In this document: positions 21,214-33,644 of the stretch, in pieces
How positions within the stretch are numbered: the first letter of the stretch is position 1
Layout of the letters: every line of letters starts with the position of its first letter
Made by a program: the position numbers and the translations under genes
The notes under the pieces: generated by a model
What the model saw: only the letters and a program-made list of their open reading frames with translations
The model's database searches: none
Told to the model about the DNA's origin: nothing
Source: Dama dama
Taxonomy: Eukaryota; Chordata; Mammalia; Artiodactyla; Cervidae
DNA length: 64,000 nt
NCBI RefSeq assembly: GCF_033118175.1
Contig: NC_083710.1
Span: 43,803,501 to 43,867,500, forward strand
Direction of reading: 5' to 3'

Positions 21214-21812
21214 CTTCTTAATATCTTCTGCTTGTTAGGTCCCTACTATTTCTGTCCTTTATTGAGCCCATCTTTGCATGAAATGTTCCCTTGGTATCTC
21301 TTAATTTTCTTGAAGAGGTCTCTAGTCTTTCTCATTCTATTGTTTTCCTCTATGTCTTTGCATTGATTGCTGAGGAAGGCTTTCTTATCTCTCCTTGCTA
21401 TTCTTAGGAACTCTGCATTCAAATGGGTACATCTTTCTTTTTCTCCTTTGCCGTTTGCCTCTCTTCTTTCACAGCTACTTGTAAGGCCTCCTCAGGCAGC
21501 CATTTTGCTTCTTTGCATTTCTTTTTCTTGGGGATGGTCTTGCTCCCTGTCTCTTGTACAATGTCACGGACCTCCGTCCACAGTTCACCAGGTACTCTAT
21601 CAGATCTAGTCTCTTAAATCTATTTCTCAGTTCCACTGTATAGCCATAAGGGATTTGATTTAGGTCATACCTGAATAATGGCCTAGTGGTTTTCCCTACT
21701 TTCTTTAGTTTAAATCTGAATTTGGCAATGAGGAGTTTATGATTTGAGCCACAGTCAGCTCCCGGTCTTTTTTTGCTGACTGTGTAGATCTTCTCCATCT
21801 TTGGTTACAAAG

Positions 21813-21826
21813 GATATTCAACTTCA
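21813..21826. repeat. TSD, right copy, of BovB 19599-21812
   Basis: gatattcaacttca, identical to 19585-19598. Confidence 0.9.
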
Positions 21827-22741
21827 CCACATTTATTCTATTCATCCTTAGCAGTTTTGAAGCAAGCTTTTTATAAATATGTGTGCATGTATTTAGATAT
21901 ATTCTTGAGTTTCCTAACTGTGTTATCATCAGGAGAGAGCTGCAAATTCATTGAAATATTTTGGACTCACTATCATAAAAATCAGTTACAAATGTTACTC
22001 TAATGCTGACTTAATCCTTATAAATAATATATTCATTTTACCCAGCTATTGTTAAGTCATTCAAGAACAAATTGCCAGTGTGAAAGGAGTTACATTATTA
22101 GTATCCTTTCAAAAAATTATTTGTGTTCATTTTACATGTAAAAATATATTAAAAATATTTAAAATGTATTAAAAGTTTAGAGAACAATTTTTCTGACTCT
22201 AGATCAAATGCAGATATTTCTTAACATTTTGCCATATTTGCAGTTTTTAAAGAAATAAAATATAACAAATGCAATTAAAACAACTTTTTACTCATTTCAA
22301 TCACATTTCTGTTTATCTTTACCCCAAGTTAATCAATAAAGAAGTTGGTAGGCATTTCTCATCCATTCATTTTTAAATATTTTGTTAAGTATGTTTGTAT
22401 TCATATGAAATATTGCTTTATGCTTTAAAAACATATAAAATTATATCATACTATTGATTTAATTTTGATCTTTGTAAATCACTATTTTACTTTTGTTATA
22501 TGTCCAAATGAGTACTAGTCAATCTAGTTATTTCTTTCAACTGCCCTTTAAATTGTTCTATTGAATAAATGAATATTTATTTTGTTATTAATGGGCATTT
22601 AAGTTACTTCCATTTTTTGGTAAGATACAATGTATATTATTACATGATTAACTTGCATGTGGATCTACAGGGACCCTGTTAGTATGAAGATACTGAAGTG
22701 AATCTGAAGTAGTGCCTGAAATTTTACATTTCTTAAAAATT
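21827..22741. other. Very AT-rich unique DNA
   Basis: No gene or clear repeat. The segment near 22570-22690 (ttaatgggcatttaagttacttcca...) faintly resembles antisense L1 3'UTR but too weakly to call. Confidence 0.4.
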
Positions 22742-22755
22742 CCTAAATGGTGCAG
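22742..22755. repeat. TSD, left copy, of SINE 22756-22969
   Basis: cctaaatggtgcag; pairs with cctaagtggtacag at 22970-22983 (two mismatches). Confidence 0.7.
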
Positions 22756-22969
22756 TGCTCTGCTGGGCTTAGTCACTCAGTCGTGTCTGACTGTTTGTGA
22801 CCCCATGGACTGTAGCCCGCTAGGCTCCTGTATCCTTGGGAATTCTGCAGGCAAAATACTGGAGTGGGTTGCCATGCCCTCCAGGAGGGGGTCTTCCCAA
22901 CCCAGGGATTGAACTCAGGTCTCCTGCATTGCTCCCTGTCTGATTCTTTACCAGCACCACCTATGAAGC
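22756..22969 (-). mobile_element. Bov-tA-type SINE
   Basis: Reverse-complement SINE from cttagtcactcagtcgtgtctg through ctggagtgggttgccatgcc to caccacctatgaagcc. Flanking 14-base duplications with two mismatches indicate moderate age. Confidence 0.92.
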
Positions 22970-23179
22970 CCTAAGTGGTACAGAGGCACCGTCTTATTCA
23001 TTGAGAAGAGAACACACTTTGAGTAGCAAGATAGTGGATCTCATGTATATATGGTAAATTCAGCAATGCCCACATCTTTTTAATAGTTGACTATCTCAAC
23101 TTTAGAGTTTGAAAATAAATCTCTTTTTGCAGCTAGAAGTGGCTATCTTATGAGACAGTTCTGGCCAAGACAATATCGG

Positions 23180-23420
23180 AATAAATTGCCAAAGCCAGTT
23201 TAATCTCCCCTAACCTTTCTCTTGCCCAGAATTGTGATGATCCTGGAGGTTCAGCAGCCACACATTAAGGAAAGCAGAGTGGCAAAATAAGTCTGGTGCT
23301 TGAAGGCATTGTTTGACACTGCTTCAGCCCTGGGATGCCCAGGGCTTCCAGATAATTTTTATTATAGGCCTGAGACAAACCCTTTGCTTGCTTAAACACT
23401 GTAATCTGATTTATAATTAC
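23180..23420 (+). mobile_element. Possible MaLR/ERVL-type LTR remnant
   Basis: Moderately GC-rich block (gatcctggaggttcagcagcc ... gtctggtgcttgaaggca ... ctgagacaaacccttt ... cttaaacactgtaatctg) reminiscent of the 3' half of old mammalian LTRs, with a degraded end. Family assignment is a guess from general resemblance. Confidence 0.35.
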
Positions 23421-23449
23421 TTATGCCTGAACATCATTCTAAATGATAC

Positions 23450-24350
23450 AGTGCCTCTTAAACTTCCTAGATATAGTCAAATTGCATTCCAAAATGCTGG
23501 TGTTATTTTACATGAATATCTGGAGCATAAGAAAATTCTTAATTTTATTTTCTATATCTTTGGCAGTTATTGGGATTGGCATATATCTTAAAGTTCTTGC
23601 CTATGTAATAGTAATAATAATAGTAATAGCTCCTAACTGTGTTTTTTCATTTTTGTAATTATTTCTGCTGTTAGTGACTTTTTTTGTATTCACTACTAAT
23701 TCAGGCTTCCTCCTATGTGCATTGTTTTTATTATCGTTGATTTTTCCTTTGGGTTGGCATTTTATTATTGATTACTACTACTGGAGAGATTCTTAACAAT
23801 ATATAATTCAATTTTTGCTCTTTTATATAGGCTCAATAAATATCATTTTTAAGACTGTGGTTATTCTTTTCATTTTGCTTATGGTGTGCCCATATAAGAA
23901 AATTTAAATTAATTATGGTGAAATTTATAAATATTTTCCTGTATGTTTGTGCTCTTTTTGCCCTTAGATACTCTTCCCTATCCTGAGGTCATATCTTCTT
24001 ACATACTTTTTTACAGTTTTAACTTTTTGCTGTTCTCACTTAAATTGTAATCTAACTGGAAAGATTTTTGTTATATGATATGAGGAAAGAATCCAAATTT
24101 ATATTATCCACAGAACAACCAATCTTTCTAGCTCTACTACATAGAAAGCCCATTCTTTATTGCTTTGTGAAGTCAAATCTGTCATTTAACATGTTTAAAA
24201 GTTACCACTCCATTTTATCAATCTATACCAATATTAGATAATATAAATAGGTTGGTAGATAGATAGATTAGTATTCAATAGAGTGAGTCTTCCCAGATTC
24301 ATTCTTCAAGATCTACATCACTAATCTTACCCTTTGTTTCTCAAGCAGGT
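23450..24350 (-). mobile_element. Diverged L1 ORF2/3'UTR remnant, antisense
   Basis: Segments such as catattccaaaatgctggtg-type sequence near 23480 and atgatatgaggaaagaatccaaatttatatta near 24070 match antisense L1 ORF2 C-terminal DNA, as do the following cattctttattgctttgtgaa and accactccattttatcaatctat. Many indels; no open frame. The left limit is uncertain. A short (GATA)n tract sits at 24254-24267. Confidence 0.55.
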
Positions 24351-25680
24351 TTTTGAGAGGACTGTATAGAGGGGCAGATCTTACTTCTGCTTATGGTTTC
24401 CGGATCAAAGCATTCCAGGTTCTAAGTACCTATCCCCAGATGTAAGCTGTTGGTTCAATGCAAATATTGGAAAACAGTATCTCAAAGTCACAAGAAATAG
24501 TAATCTGAGCTATTTTTTTTGTGTGGTGACTTTGATATCCATTCTATCAGTCTAATAGCAAGCAATGGATTTGTGATGCAATATATTGCGGGTTCTATGA
24601 TCAGGTATATTGTCATACCTCTTCTGCCATAAAATTGGTCCACAATATGAAACAGTGCAGTACAGGATTCCATGCCCGTTCTCTTGGCTCTAAGATAGTA
24701 ATGCTCAAAGAAGCACTATGCAGGCAAGGAAGACAAACTCTTATCTGAAGTAGGTGTCAATTTCAATAAGAACAAACTGCTGTACTGTCCAGGATAGAAA
24801 GGGTCCAATCTATTCAAGCTGGCACAGAGTTCTCATTGAGGAATAGTGATAAGATAAGGGGATCAGAGTTGCCTCTTCCTCTTGTAGATTTATAGGTGGA
24901 GAACGGGAATATATGTTCTTGAGTCCAGTTTATAGACTTGCTACCAGCTACGCTCTTATCAGATTCACTGGACCAGCATGGAAGTTTATGAAGAGGGAGG
25001 CTGATAGACAAAGACAAGAAAAATCAACCTGTCTATCTTGGTTAAGAGTTTCTCAACATTGTTCTCTGGTGTGTATTAATGTGAAAAACAATATAAGTGT
25101 TTGGCACTCAGCCCCATAGAGCCACCATTTTACTCTTTGCCTTCCATTATGACTTCCATTATGCCATGTACTGGGGCAACATAGGACACCATTCATGCCT
25201 ACATAGGAGTCAGCGTATAACTACTCAAAGCTGTTTCAGCCCCAAAGTAAGTGATCATGTGCTCTGTATAGAGCGCTTCACACTGTGAGGCTATTTCCTC
25301 CTGCCCAGGGCTTTTAGGGTCAGCCCTCAAAAAGACTGTAATTTGGAAGCAGTCCATTTTCTTCTAATAACAACTTAACTCATCTGCAAATGAAAGCTGA
25401 ATTCATATCCACCTTTGCCAATGAGTCTTAGGGAACCCTCAAGGAGGATATGGGTGTTAAGTTGAACGAGAGGCAGTAATGAAACATAGGTTGGAAACAT
25501 GAAAGTCTGGGCTACCTCTTTTTGTACTTTACTGTGTCCTCTGGATCTTGCAGGGCTGGATCCCAAGAGTATCATTTCTTTTGTATAACATATTGCTGCT
25601 GTATCTATCCAATATTGTGAGTCCCTGAATGTGATAATATCCATTCCTGATGTCACATGGCCAAGCACTTAACCTCAATT
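24351..25680. other. Possibly old LTR-retrotransposon internal DNA, otherwise unassigned
   Basis: About 1.3 kb with higher GC than its surroundings and several short open frames on both strands (for example 25375-25668 minus and 24814-25017 minus), none recognisable. The texture suggests a decayed MaLR/ERVL internal region in antisense, but I see no diagnostic protease, polymerase or integrase motif and make no firm call. Confidence 0.25.
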
Positions 25681-25689
25681 AGTGGACAA

Positions 25690-25835
25690 TATGCTCTTTA
25701 AATAATTTCTTGATTTCTGTTTCATATGGCATGGATTTGCATTACTTGAGAACTTGTTAAAAATATAAATACTTGAGTTTTGACCACTTCTACTAATCAG
25801 AAACTCCAAGGGTAATGTTAATGAACCACTGACAT
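25690..25835 (+). mobile_element. MER5A-like hAT-Charlie MITE remnant
   Basis: Contains gagaacttgttaaaaatataaat, then aatcagaaactccaagggtaat and an end with tgaaccactgac, the layout of small non-autonomous hAT-Charlie elements (MER5A group). The 5' terminal repeat is not clear. Confidence 0.5.
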
Positions 25836-26387
25836 AAAAGAATATTTTGGCATGCCAAAGATTACTGAAATCCTAAAAATTTCGCCCACATGCAACCTCT
25901 GAATTTTTGAAGGTTTTATCTCTCATCTCCTTGTACAAGGGAGTCTTTCCAAAGCATCCAGAAGAGTTGTCTCCATCATCAGGTTTAATTGACACAGTAG
26001 ACCCCAACTCTAAACATTTCAGAATTCATCCTACTTTGTGCTTTTGTCTTTAACATTCACATTGTTTCAAATATTTCTAATATTTCCAGTGAAAATATCA
26101 TAGTCATCTGATAGTGTCTCCTTTCTGCACTAGTTCTGCAGAAATAAGTCTTTGAATGTTATTTCCTCATCTCTTTAATGGCATTAAATATGAGTATGTA
26201 CAAATTTTATATTATTCTTATTTAATTTAATGTATATTTGTTTAGAGTAATTTACTATTTTCCATTCTTTATGTTCATCAGAAGTTTGATTTTTCAGGTT
26301 CATCTTGTATGGTGTGTGGCAGTAATCAGAGCAGTGATTCTTTCTCCCTTTCTTTCTTATAACCATCTTGCATACTGAATTTAAATG
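25836..26387. other. Unique AT-rich DNA
   Basis: No gene or repeat recognised. Confidence 0.4.
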
Positions 26388-26585
26388 CCTCATAGCTCAG
26401 GCAGTAAAGAATCTGCCTGTGATTCAGGAGACTTGAGTTAGATCCTTAGGTTGGGAAGATCCCCTGGAGAAGGGAATGGTAACCCACTCCAGTATTCTTG
26501 CCTGGAAAATTCCATGGACAGAGGAGTGTGGGTCCATGGGGTCACAAAGAGTCAGACAGAATTGAATGACTAACACTTTCACTTC
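26388..26585 (+). mobile_element. Bov-tA-type SINE
   Basis: Head catagctcaggcagtaaagaatctgcc, centre with ccactccagtattcttgcc, a 3' part with ccatggggtcacaaagagtc, and a TTTCAC-type tail. About 20 bases are lost after cagaggag (the usual cctggtgggctacag is missing). Confidence 0.9.
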
Positions 26586-26720
26586 TTTTCAACTAACCCA
26601 CAAGGCCCCTGATACAAAACCAGTTCTTAAAGAGTCAGTTTGGAGCTCCTATCTCACAACGATACCAGGGATGTTGCAAATTCAGATCTTAAGCAAGAGA
26701 TATGTTGTTTTAATTCTAGT

Positions 26721-26776
26721 CTTCTCCTGCACTGGCGGGTGGATTCTTTACTACTGCACCGCCTGGGAAGCCTGTA
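26721..26776 (-). mobile_element. SINE head scrap
   Basis: Minus-strand fragment of only the tRNA-like head of a Bov-tA-type SINE (plus strand: tctcctgcactggcggg... accgcctgggaagcc). The BovB-like body is missing. Confidence 0.8.
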
Positions 26777-27590
26777 TCTCTTTATATAATTTTTCTTTCA
26801 GTGCTGCATATTTTGACGGAGGATATAGTGTATCAGAGAAACACAAAATATCGATTTACAAAGTCACTTAACCAGAAATTCCATATTCTATTTTTCTCTT
26901 TTTGGGTGTCTAAAAGTAAATTCTGAAGCAAAGCAGAAAACATTTTCAAGGTGAAAAAAACCACATACTCTATAATACTAGCTGATACACTTAGAATATT
27001 TTATCAATATGTAACATTAATAAGAGCTAGGCAATTTCCAATGATATAACTCTTAGAGTCTTTCCCTTCCTCTGAAATTACTATAAAGCAGGGGAAATTA
27101 TTTTTAGCTATTTTACCATCCTGCACAATGGCCAGCCAGTAGTTGGGAATTACATTAATATGTATTAGCTTTGAATGAAATTGTGTTTTCTTCAATGTTT
27201 CCTTATTATCTACCAGAACAATTCCAAATATCTGCTTTTTCAATATTTTCCATGAGCTGTCGTCTCTTTCCTCCCCACACATATTTGAATTATTCAGTGA
27301 CATTTCATCATTTAGTACTATTCCTTTCTCCTGAAGACAAAGCATGCTTATTGCTAAGATAGGGCTTTGTTTATCTTGACTTGTCTTTCCCTAGCATCTA
27401 TAACACCTTTGCTTTACTATCCACATTCTTCACATCCTTCAACAAATCAAATTCAATCTTTGTGTAGAAACACAAAGTCTTCTGATTTTTCAGGAGTCCC
27501 ACAGTAGTTTGATTTATCCCATCTAGATTACACCTAATTTTAATCTAATGCAGTTTTATTTTCCATACTATAACCCTGTTTATGTTGGCA
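26777..27590. other. Unassigned DNA
   Basis: Holds a 113-residue minus-strand open frame (27004-27345) with no recognisable domain, and nothing else I can name. Confidence 0.35.
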
Positions 27591-27591
27591 T

Positions 27592-27715
27592 GCTGTTTGA
27601 ATTTTAAGCTCCTTGAGAATAAAAATTGTGTCCTATATTTCTTTGACTACTTTACTGTGTATGGCCAAATGCAGAACATACTGCTGACTGGATGATTTGA
27701 TAAGGGGTCTAGGGC
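27592..27715 (+). mobile_element. L2 LINE 3'-end remnant
   Basis: gaattttaagctccttgagaataaaaattgtgtcc is the diverged L2 3' segment (…taagctccatgagggcagggac…gtgtc…), followed at the expected distance by ctgactggatgatttgata. Confidence 0.55.
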
Positions 27716-29663
27716 TCTAGCAATCACATGTGCATTACTCTTATATACCTGTGACCTTAACGCTGCTCTGTCTGTTTTTATGTTCAGAAATATCCACTAG
27801 GGTAATTGGAAAGAACTCAATTTGCTTCTCTTTATTTGAGGCAATGGTTCATTCCCCACACCCAAACATTCTCACTTTAGCTTCATTCTAAGTTTAGAAT
27901 GAACTTAGTTCTCATTCTAAGTTTCCAAACATCCCATGTATCAATTATCAATCCACAGTCAAATATTAATTGATCCCTTGGCCCAAAACCTAAACCAGAT
28001 TACATATTTTGCATATCTTTCATGCAGGGAACACAGTAATAAAGTTAAAATGAAAAGCAAAGTTATAAGAATAACCCATCTAATGAAAATAGGATTTTCA
28101 GTGTTATAGCTGTGGATTTTCTATACAGTCCTGTTTTATAAAAAAGGCACATACAGAAAATGGCATTCAATGGCAAATATCTTGGCAGATTCAAGAAAAA
28201 TGGAGAGAAAACGATTTAGGTCAAAGTTCAATGTATCTTCTACTCTTAAGCAAATCAATTGTTATATTTTCATAACTTGGGTACTTCTAAAATTCAAAGA
28301 ACTGCAAGAAAAAAGGAAGATCAATGAATTACAGACAATTTGTATAATGGTGTCATAGTTTTTGCAATGTAAGCAAGCAGGAACACAATGTGTTATCTTC
28401 CTCATTATGCCAGCTTAATGTATTAGCTTTTAGCATATGGCATGTGAGCCTCATGATAGGAGAATAAGCTTAGGTTTTCATTTCATCTGCCAATAGGTGC
28501 CAACATTCATTCAGTTCCCTCCAGGCATGGTAATTGTTCACATAACAGCAGGATGCACATCCAGACTCATAGCAATGGCTGAGAAATTGGGTTCATCTTA
28601 CATTTTTCTCTCAAGCTTTTATTACACTATGTATTTCAGAGTAGTGACTTGATTTTTATGCAATTTAATCCTCTTGCTGTGAGCATCATCTTTGAGAACT
28701 TATGGTCTTTTAGTTCATTCTTCATTCAATAATGCATTTATGTGTTTTGTATACAGCATTATTTTGATACCAACTATTCTGTCGAATGCTTTAAAATGAA
28801 TGAATTCACACAAACCAAGACAAATAAATCAGTCCTCAGAAATATGCCATTTATTCTATTACACAAGTGAAGGGTAAGAAACACTGTATTCAGTGAAAAG
28901 TAGAACAACTGTTGACACTAAGATGTGCATTGCTAATATACCAATCCTCTTATTTTGGTACATGCCACTTCTAACTAGCTCTTTTTTAGGACAGTGATTA
29001 CTGTAAGTTCTGATAGGAATTTGGGCTACAAAAGGAATTACGGAATGTCTCTGAGTACAGTCATTCCAGGTAAGGCATCATACAAGATAGTATAAATATA
29101 TTAAGATACATAAAAGATCAGAGAGATAGAAAGAAAGAGACTTTCTAGCAACAAGACGAATTCATGAACTCAATCATTGGGTTTTTACTCTTTAAAAGAG
29201 AGTATCAGTTATATTATTATAACTAGGTTTGTATCAAATAAACCCCCAGTGAATTCTTTGCATGACATAGTCAGATTTTGTTTGTTTGTTCGTTTCAATT
29301 AGCAAATGCCAAGTCTGACTCTCTTGGCAGAAGATGATACATTTTGGAAGAATGTTAAACAGGTATTAGAAATCACAGAAAGATTGGAGTACCAGGCTCA
29401 GGAGATAAGCCAAAGGTCAGGGGACAGTGGGCTGGGGCCCAGAGCTGGGGCCCACACCCTAGGATGACTCTGAGCCCACATCACTGATGCATCTGTTATC
29501 ACTGTCTCTATTCCTGCCCTAGTTAATGTTCTCATCACCACTGCTGGGCATCTGGGGCAGGAAAACAATTGCAATAGCTCTGTCCTCTAGGGGTCTCTTG
29601 TTAAAGATTCAATGTCTCAGGCAAGAAACTATGAGCCTCTAAACCTTGATCATTTGTTTACTC
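27716..29663. other. Unique DNA, no gene recognised
   Basis: About 1.9 kb free of young repeats. cattctaagttt occurs twice within 27885-27925 and is partly self-complementary. The block 28380-28790 is repeat-free and of even composition, a candidate conserved non-coding stretch. A (TTTG)n tract lies at 29278-29292. Confidence 0.4.
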
Positions 29664-29672
29664 CTAACCATT
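29664..29672. repeat. TSD, left copy, of SINE 29673-29889
   Basis: taaccattg, identical to 29890-29898. Confidence 0.75.
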
Positions 29673-29889
29673 GGGCTTCCCTGGTGGCTCAGAAATTAAA
29701 GCACCTGCTTGCAATGCGGGAGACTTGGGTTCAATTCTTGGGTTGGGAAGATTCCCTGGAGAAGGAAATGGCAACCCACTCCAGTATTCTTGCCTGGAGA
29801 ATCGCATGGATGGAGGAGCCTGGTGGGCTACAGTCCATGGGGTTGCAAAGAGTGGGACACGACTGAGCAACTTCACTTTCACTTTCACT
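29673..29889 (+). mobile_element. Bov-tA/BOV-A2-type SINE, well preserved
   Basis: Complete and little decayed: head ggcttccctggtggctcag, B-box-like gggttcaattcttggg, BovB 5'-derived centre (ggagaaggaaatggcaaccc), BovB 3'-derived end (cagtccatggggttgcaaag), and a tail of TTTCAC units. Perfect 9-base flanking duplications. It has four overlapping long open frames on both strands purely from composition, none a gene. Confidence 0.95.
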
Positions 29890-29991
29890 TAACCATTGAA
29901 GACTGTTGAGAATGGTATCTTGTTCCTTCAGAATATGCCTCGTTTAAGAAGCACAAACCCCTCAGATAGGATTAAGATAACTGTAAATGTA

Positions 29992-31140
29992 CAAATTGCC
30001 AACATCTGCTGGATCATAGAAAAAGCACAAGAGTTCCAGGAAAGCAACTACTTCTACTTTATTGACCATGCCAAAGCCTTTGACTGTATGGATCACAACA
30101 AACTGTGGAAAGTTCTTAAAGATATGGGAATACCAGACTACCTGACCTGCCCCCTGAGATCTGTATGCAATTCAAGAAGTAACAGTTAGAACTGGACATG
30201 GAACAACAAACCAATTCCAAATTGGGAAAGGAGTACATCAAGGCTGTATATTGTCACCCTTCTTATTTAACTTCTATGTAGAGTACATCATGAGAAATGC
30301 CAGGCTGGATGAAGCACAAGCTGGGATCAACTTTGCCAGGAGAAATATCAATAACCTCATATATGCAGATGACATCACCCTATGGCAGAAAGTGAAGGAA
30401 AAATAAAAAGCCCCTTGATGACAGTGAAAGAGCAGAGTGAAAAAGTTGACTTAAAACTCAACATTTAGAAAACTAAGACCATAGCAACCGGTCCCATCAC
30501 TTCGTGGCAAATAGATGGGGAAATAATGGCAACAGTGAGAGACTTTATTTTGGGGGGAATCCAAAATCACTGCAGATGGTGACTGCAGCCATGACATTAA
30601 AAGACTCGTTCCTTGAAAGAAAAGTTATGACCAACCTAGACAGCATATTAAAAAGCAGAGACATTACTTTGCCAACAAAGGTCCATCTAGTCAAAGCTAT
30701 GGTTTTTCCAGGAGTCATGTATGGATGTGAGAGTTGGGCTATAAAGAAAACTGAGTGCTGAAGAACTGATGCTTTTGAACTGTGGTGTTGGAGAAGACTC
30801 TTGAGAGTCCCTTGGACTGCAAGGAGATCCAACCAGTCCATTCTAAAGGAAATCAGTCCTGAATATTCATTGGAAGGACTGATGCAGAAGCTGAAACTCC
30901 AATACTTGGCCATCTGATGCGAAGAACTGACTCCTTGGAAAAGACCCTGATGCTGGGAAAGATTGCAGGAGGGAGGGGAAGGAGATGACAGAGGATAAGC
31001 TGGATGGATGGCATCACTGACTCAATGAATGTGAGTTTGAGTAAGCTCCAGGAGTTGGTTATGGACAGGGAAGCCTGGCATGCTGCAGTCCAAGGGGTTG
31101 CAAAGAGCCGGACACGACTGAGCAACTGAACTGAACTGAA
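29992..31140 (+). mobile_element. BovB 3' half
   Basis: 5'-truncated BovB of 1.15 kb starting at the caaattgccaacatctgctgg segment just before RT motif A. A frame at 29896-30189 (97 residues; it begins in flanking DNA) includes motif A as FIDHAKAFD, with tyrosine replaced by histidine. YADD is intact near 30363-30374. The C-terminal part (30504-30761) follows in a different frame. It ends in (actga)n units. TSD not found. Confidence 0.94.
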
Positions 31141-33500
31141 ACATACAGACTTCAAGCAAACTGATCTTTTCAACCTTTGTCTATTCATTTATTAATCACT
31201 TAATTATGTGCTTTCTTATAATTTCTAAAAAACTCATTTCATCACTTTTTAACACACAACAATACTGTAACTTATATAGGGCAGATGTTACTTTTACTTG
31301 TTATAGACAAAAATAATAACATCTAAAAATTTCAACTTACTTGCATGATTGAAACATCTCTGATGGAGGTCAAGTGTTATTTCCAATACATTTAAATTGT
31401 AGACAGAGTTCTATATTTTCCTTCTCTCCTGCTTCATTTAGGTAATATTTTTCAACAAAATGTTATAATTATCTTAACTGATAAAGATTTTGTATTTCAG
31501 TTTTTTATTTGCTAACTAACAAATTATATTGAATGGGAAGTGAACATTATGATTTGGGGACCTATGTTCACTCATTGTGAATTATTTCCCAAAATACATA
31601 TTGTGATCAGTATATAAAAGTGGCAAGTGAAAAATCATATATTATTTGAGACCTGATTAATTGATTTCCAACAGTTTATATTCATATTTTTTACTCATAT
31701 TAGAATGTATGAATTCTAGAGTAAAGTGCTAAATTAGTTAATTTTAGTTTTTCTAAAATACTTTTTGAGGATGATTTAAATAATGCAAATATAAAGATTT
31801 AAACTGATTGCAAATTGTTTTCCTTTTTTTAAGCTTGGATTTATGATTTTTCCCTTTACAATCAATGACCCAAGCCCATGACTTATGTTGAGTTAACTTA
31901 GGATAAAAGTTATAATAAAAGATAAAAGATATAATAAAAGAACTGCTTGAGAAATTCTCAAGAGGCAATGTGCCACTTACAAGAAACATTTACATTTGCA
32001 GAACTGATTATATTCTAAGTTCTGGATAGTGAGCAGAGAGAAAACATTTTGTCTGCTTCAGCTATATGGACATTTCTCTAGTGTTTCATTCCTAATATTT
32101 TCATATTTGAACTACTTGGAATTCTTTTGCAGTCAAATATTTTCATATCTGTGTACTGGAGCAAATTAGTCACCAGTGTCAGCCAGGATATCTTTCCAGG
32201 GCAAAGACTTTACAGGGTATCTAACCTGTCATGTAGAACATCTGCTAAAGTAGAGAAAACTGGTAAATAAGAAATATGGAATGTTCAAATACAGTTGAAG
32301 TATTTCACATTCAAAATGATATTTATTATACAGATTTTTGGGAAAAAACATTAGTCTTTTGTAATTATATGAATTGCTTTACCTTGGTCACTTTCAAGGA
32401 CACCTAAAGGTTAACATGATTTTGTGGTTATAACCTCCATATCTTGCAAAAATATTATGCTGCCTGTGTCAGCAACAGTCTTAAATTTATTTTGAAATGC
32501 TATATTACCTTCCACACTGCTAGGATTATAAATGATGGCTAATTAACTTGGTATGTTCATTAGGTGAAAATGAGCTTTTCTTTCAATATTGACCAAAGTG
32601 CTTAAAATATTAAATTCATATGATGTAGTAAGAATCTTGTCAGGCACACATTAAGCCTCCATATAATTCAAAAATGAAGCAAGTATATGGCAGGCTGATC
32701 ATTTTTTATATACCTCATTGTTTTCAAAACCAATTGAAAATCAAGTAGAATACATTTTATTAAATTCTTGTCCTACATTGTCCTCCCATCACAAAGGGGA
32801 TAAAAATAATTTTTATAGTATAAATAAAATGAGAAAATGACTGTATAATCTGATCATTATGTTAAGGACATCAGAAAAAGTATAATCATGACATTTTTCA
32901 AAGTAATAAATTAAATAATGTTTCTTTTGGTTAGGTTTCAAACAATATCACCTCCAAATTCCTCATGGTCCTTTGCGTCAAGTATATAATTTTCCATCCT
33001 TCTGGATAAGAAAAAAACTACTGTAAGGCTACCATCAAGGACACAGTAGACAGAGTCAGAGGAAATTTTCTCTGATATGAAGTGGCTCTAATGCATTATC
33101 TTTCTACTGCTGAAAGAGATGAAGAAGGCTGGTAAATATCACCCAGATAAGTCAAAGTGCATTGGAAAGAATAAAAGGCAGGATCCCTAGTTCTATTTCT
33201 AATAGTAGGTTCTATTTCTGCACATGCCATAAAGCAGCTGAGAAGAAACAAAATTTTGAATTGCAAGGAGGTTTTCACCAAATGTAAGATACAACCCCAT
33301 TTTTTTTCAGGGTACCCAAACATTCTCACCAATGCCCTCTGCTTGAACATGTGGATTAATAGGAAAATTGCTACCTCATAAAATAATCCATTCAGTTTCT
33401 TTCTTATTAAGTTCCTAATGAATGTAATTCCCTCATTTTATGAGGGATTTGGGATGTCATTCCCGCATAAAAGACTGGGAATTCAGTCTTTTATGCCCTC
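31141..33500. other. Unique, strongly AT-rich DNA
   Basis: About 2.4 kb without any repeat family or gene that I recognise. Open frames at 31753-31989 and 33096-33350 (minus) have no motifs. Confidence 0.45.
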
Positions 33501-33515
33501 AAAAGTGAAGCAATA
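33501..33515. repeat. TSD, left copy, of L1 tail 33516-33644
   Basis: aaaagtgaagcaata, identical to 33645-33659. Confidence 0.9.
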
Positions 33516-33644
33516 GGAGGTGGGAGGGGGGATCGGGATGGGGAATACATGTAACTCCATGGCTGATTCATGTCAATGTATGACAAACCCACTACAATAT
33601 TGTAAAGTAATTAGCCTCCAACTAATAAAAATAAATGAAAAAAA
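33516..33644 (+). mobile_element. Ruminant L1, extreme 5' truncation (129 bp)
   Basis: Only the last part of an L1-BT-type 3'UTR: ggaggtgggaggggggatcg, tccatggctgattcatgtcaa, ttgtaaagtaattagcctcc, aataaaaataaatg, then poly(A). It is flanked by a perfect 15-base duplication. The same 3' end in antisense occurs at 7225-7365. Confidence 0.93.

Larger units (their letters stand above)
19599..21812 (-). mobile_element. BovB, 5'-truncated, 2.2 kb, minus strand
   Basis: Well preserved BovB bounded by a perfect 14-base duplication. It spans the end of the endonuclease, the linker, the whole RT and the C-terminal region. The endonuclease triad reads SNH instead of SDH (in the frame at 21475-21798). 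The RT keeps motif A (FIDYAKAFD), motif B and YADD, but a two-base loss near 20532 splits the RT into two frames. It has the longest tail and the longest RT frame here. Confidence 0.96.

Noticed and set aside
24351..25680. Endogenous retrovirus internal region
   Set aside because: No diagnostic polymerase, protease or integrase motif seen; kept only as an unassigned block.
27004..27345. 113-residue minus-strand open frame
   Set aside because: No motif, AT-rich codon content like the surrounding DNA, no supporting context.
29612..29909. Four overlapping open frames on both strands
   Set aside because: All lie in one SINE, which happens to be stop-poor; non-coding by family.
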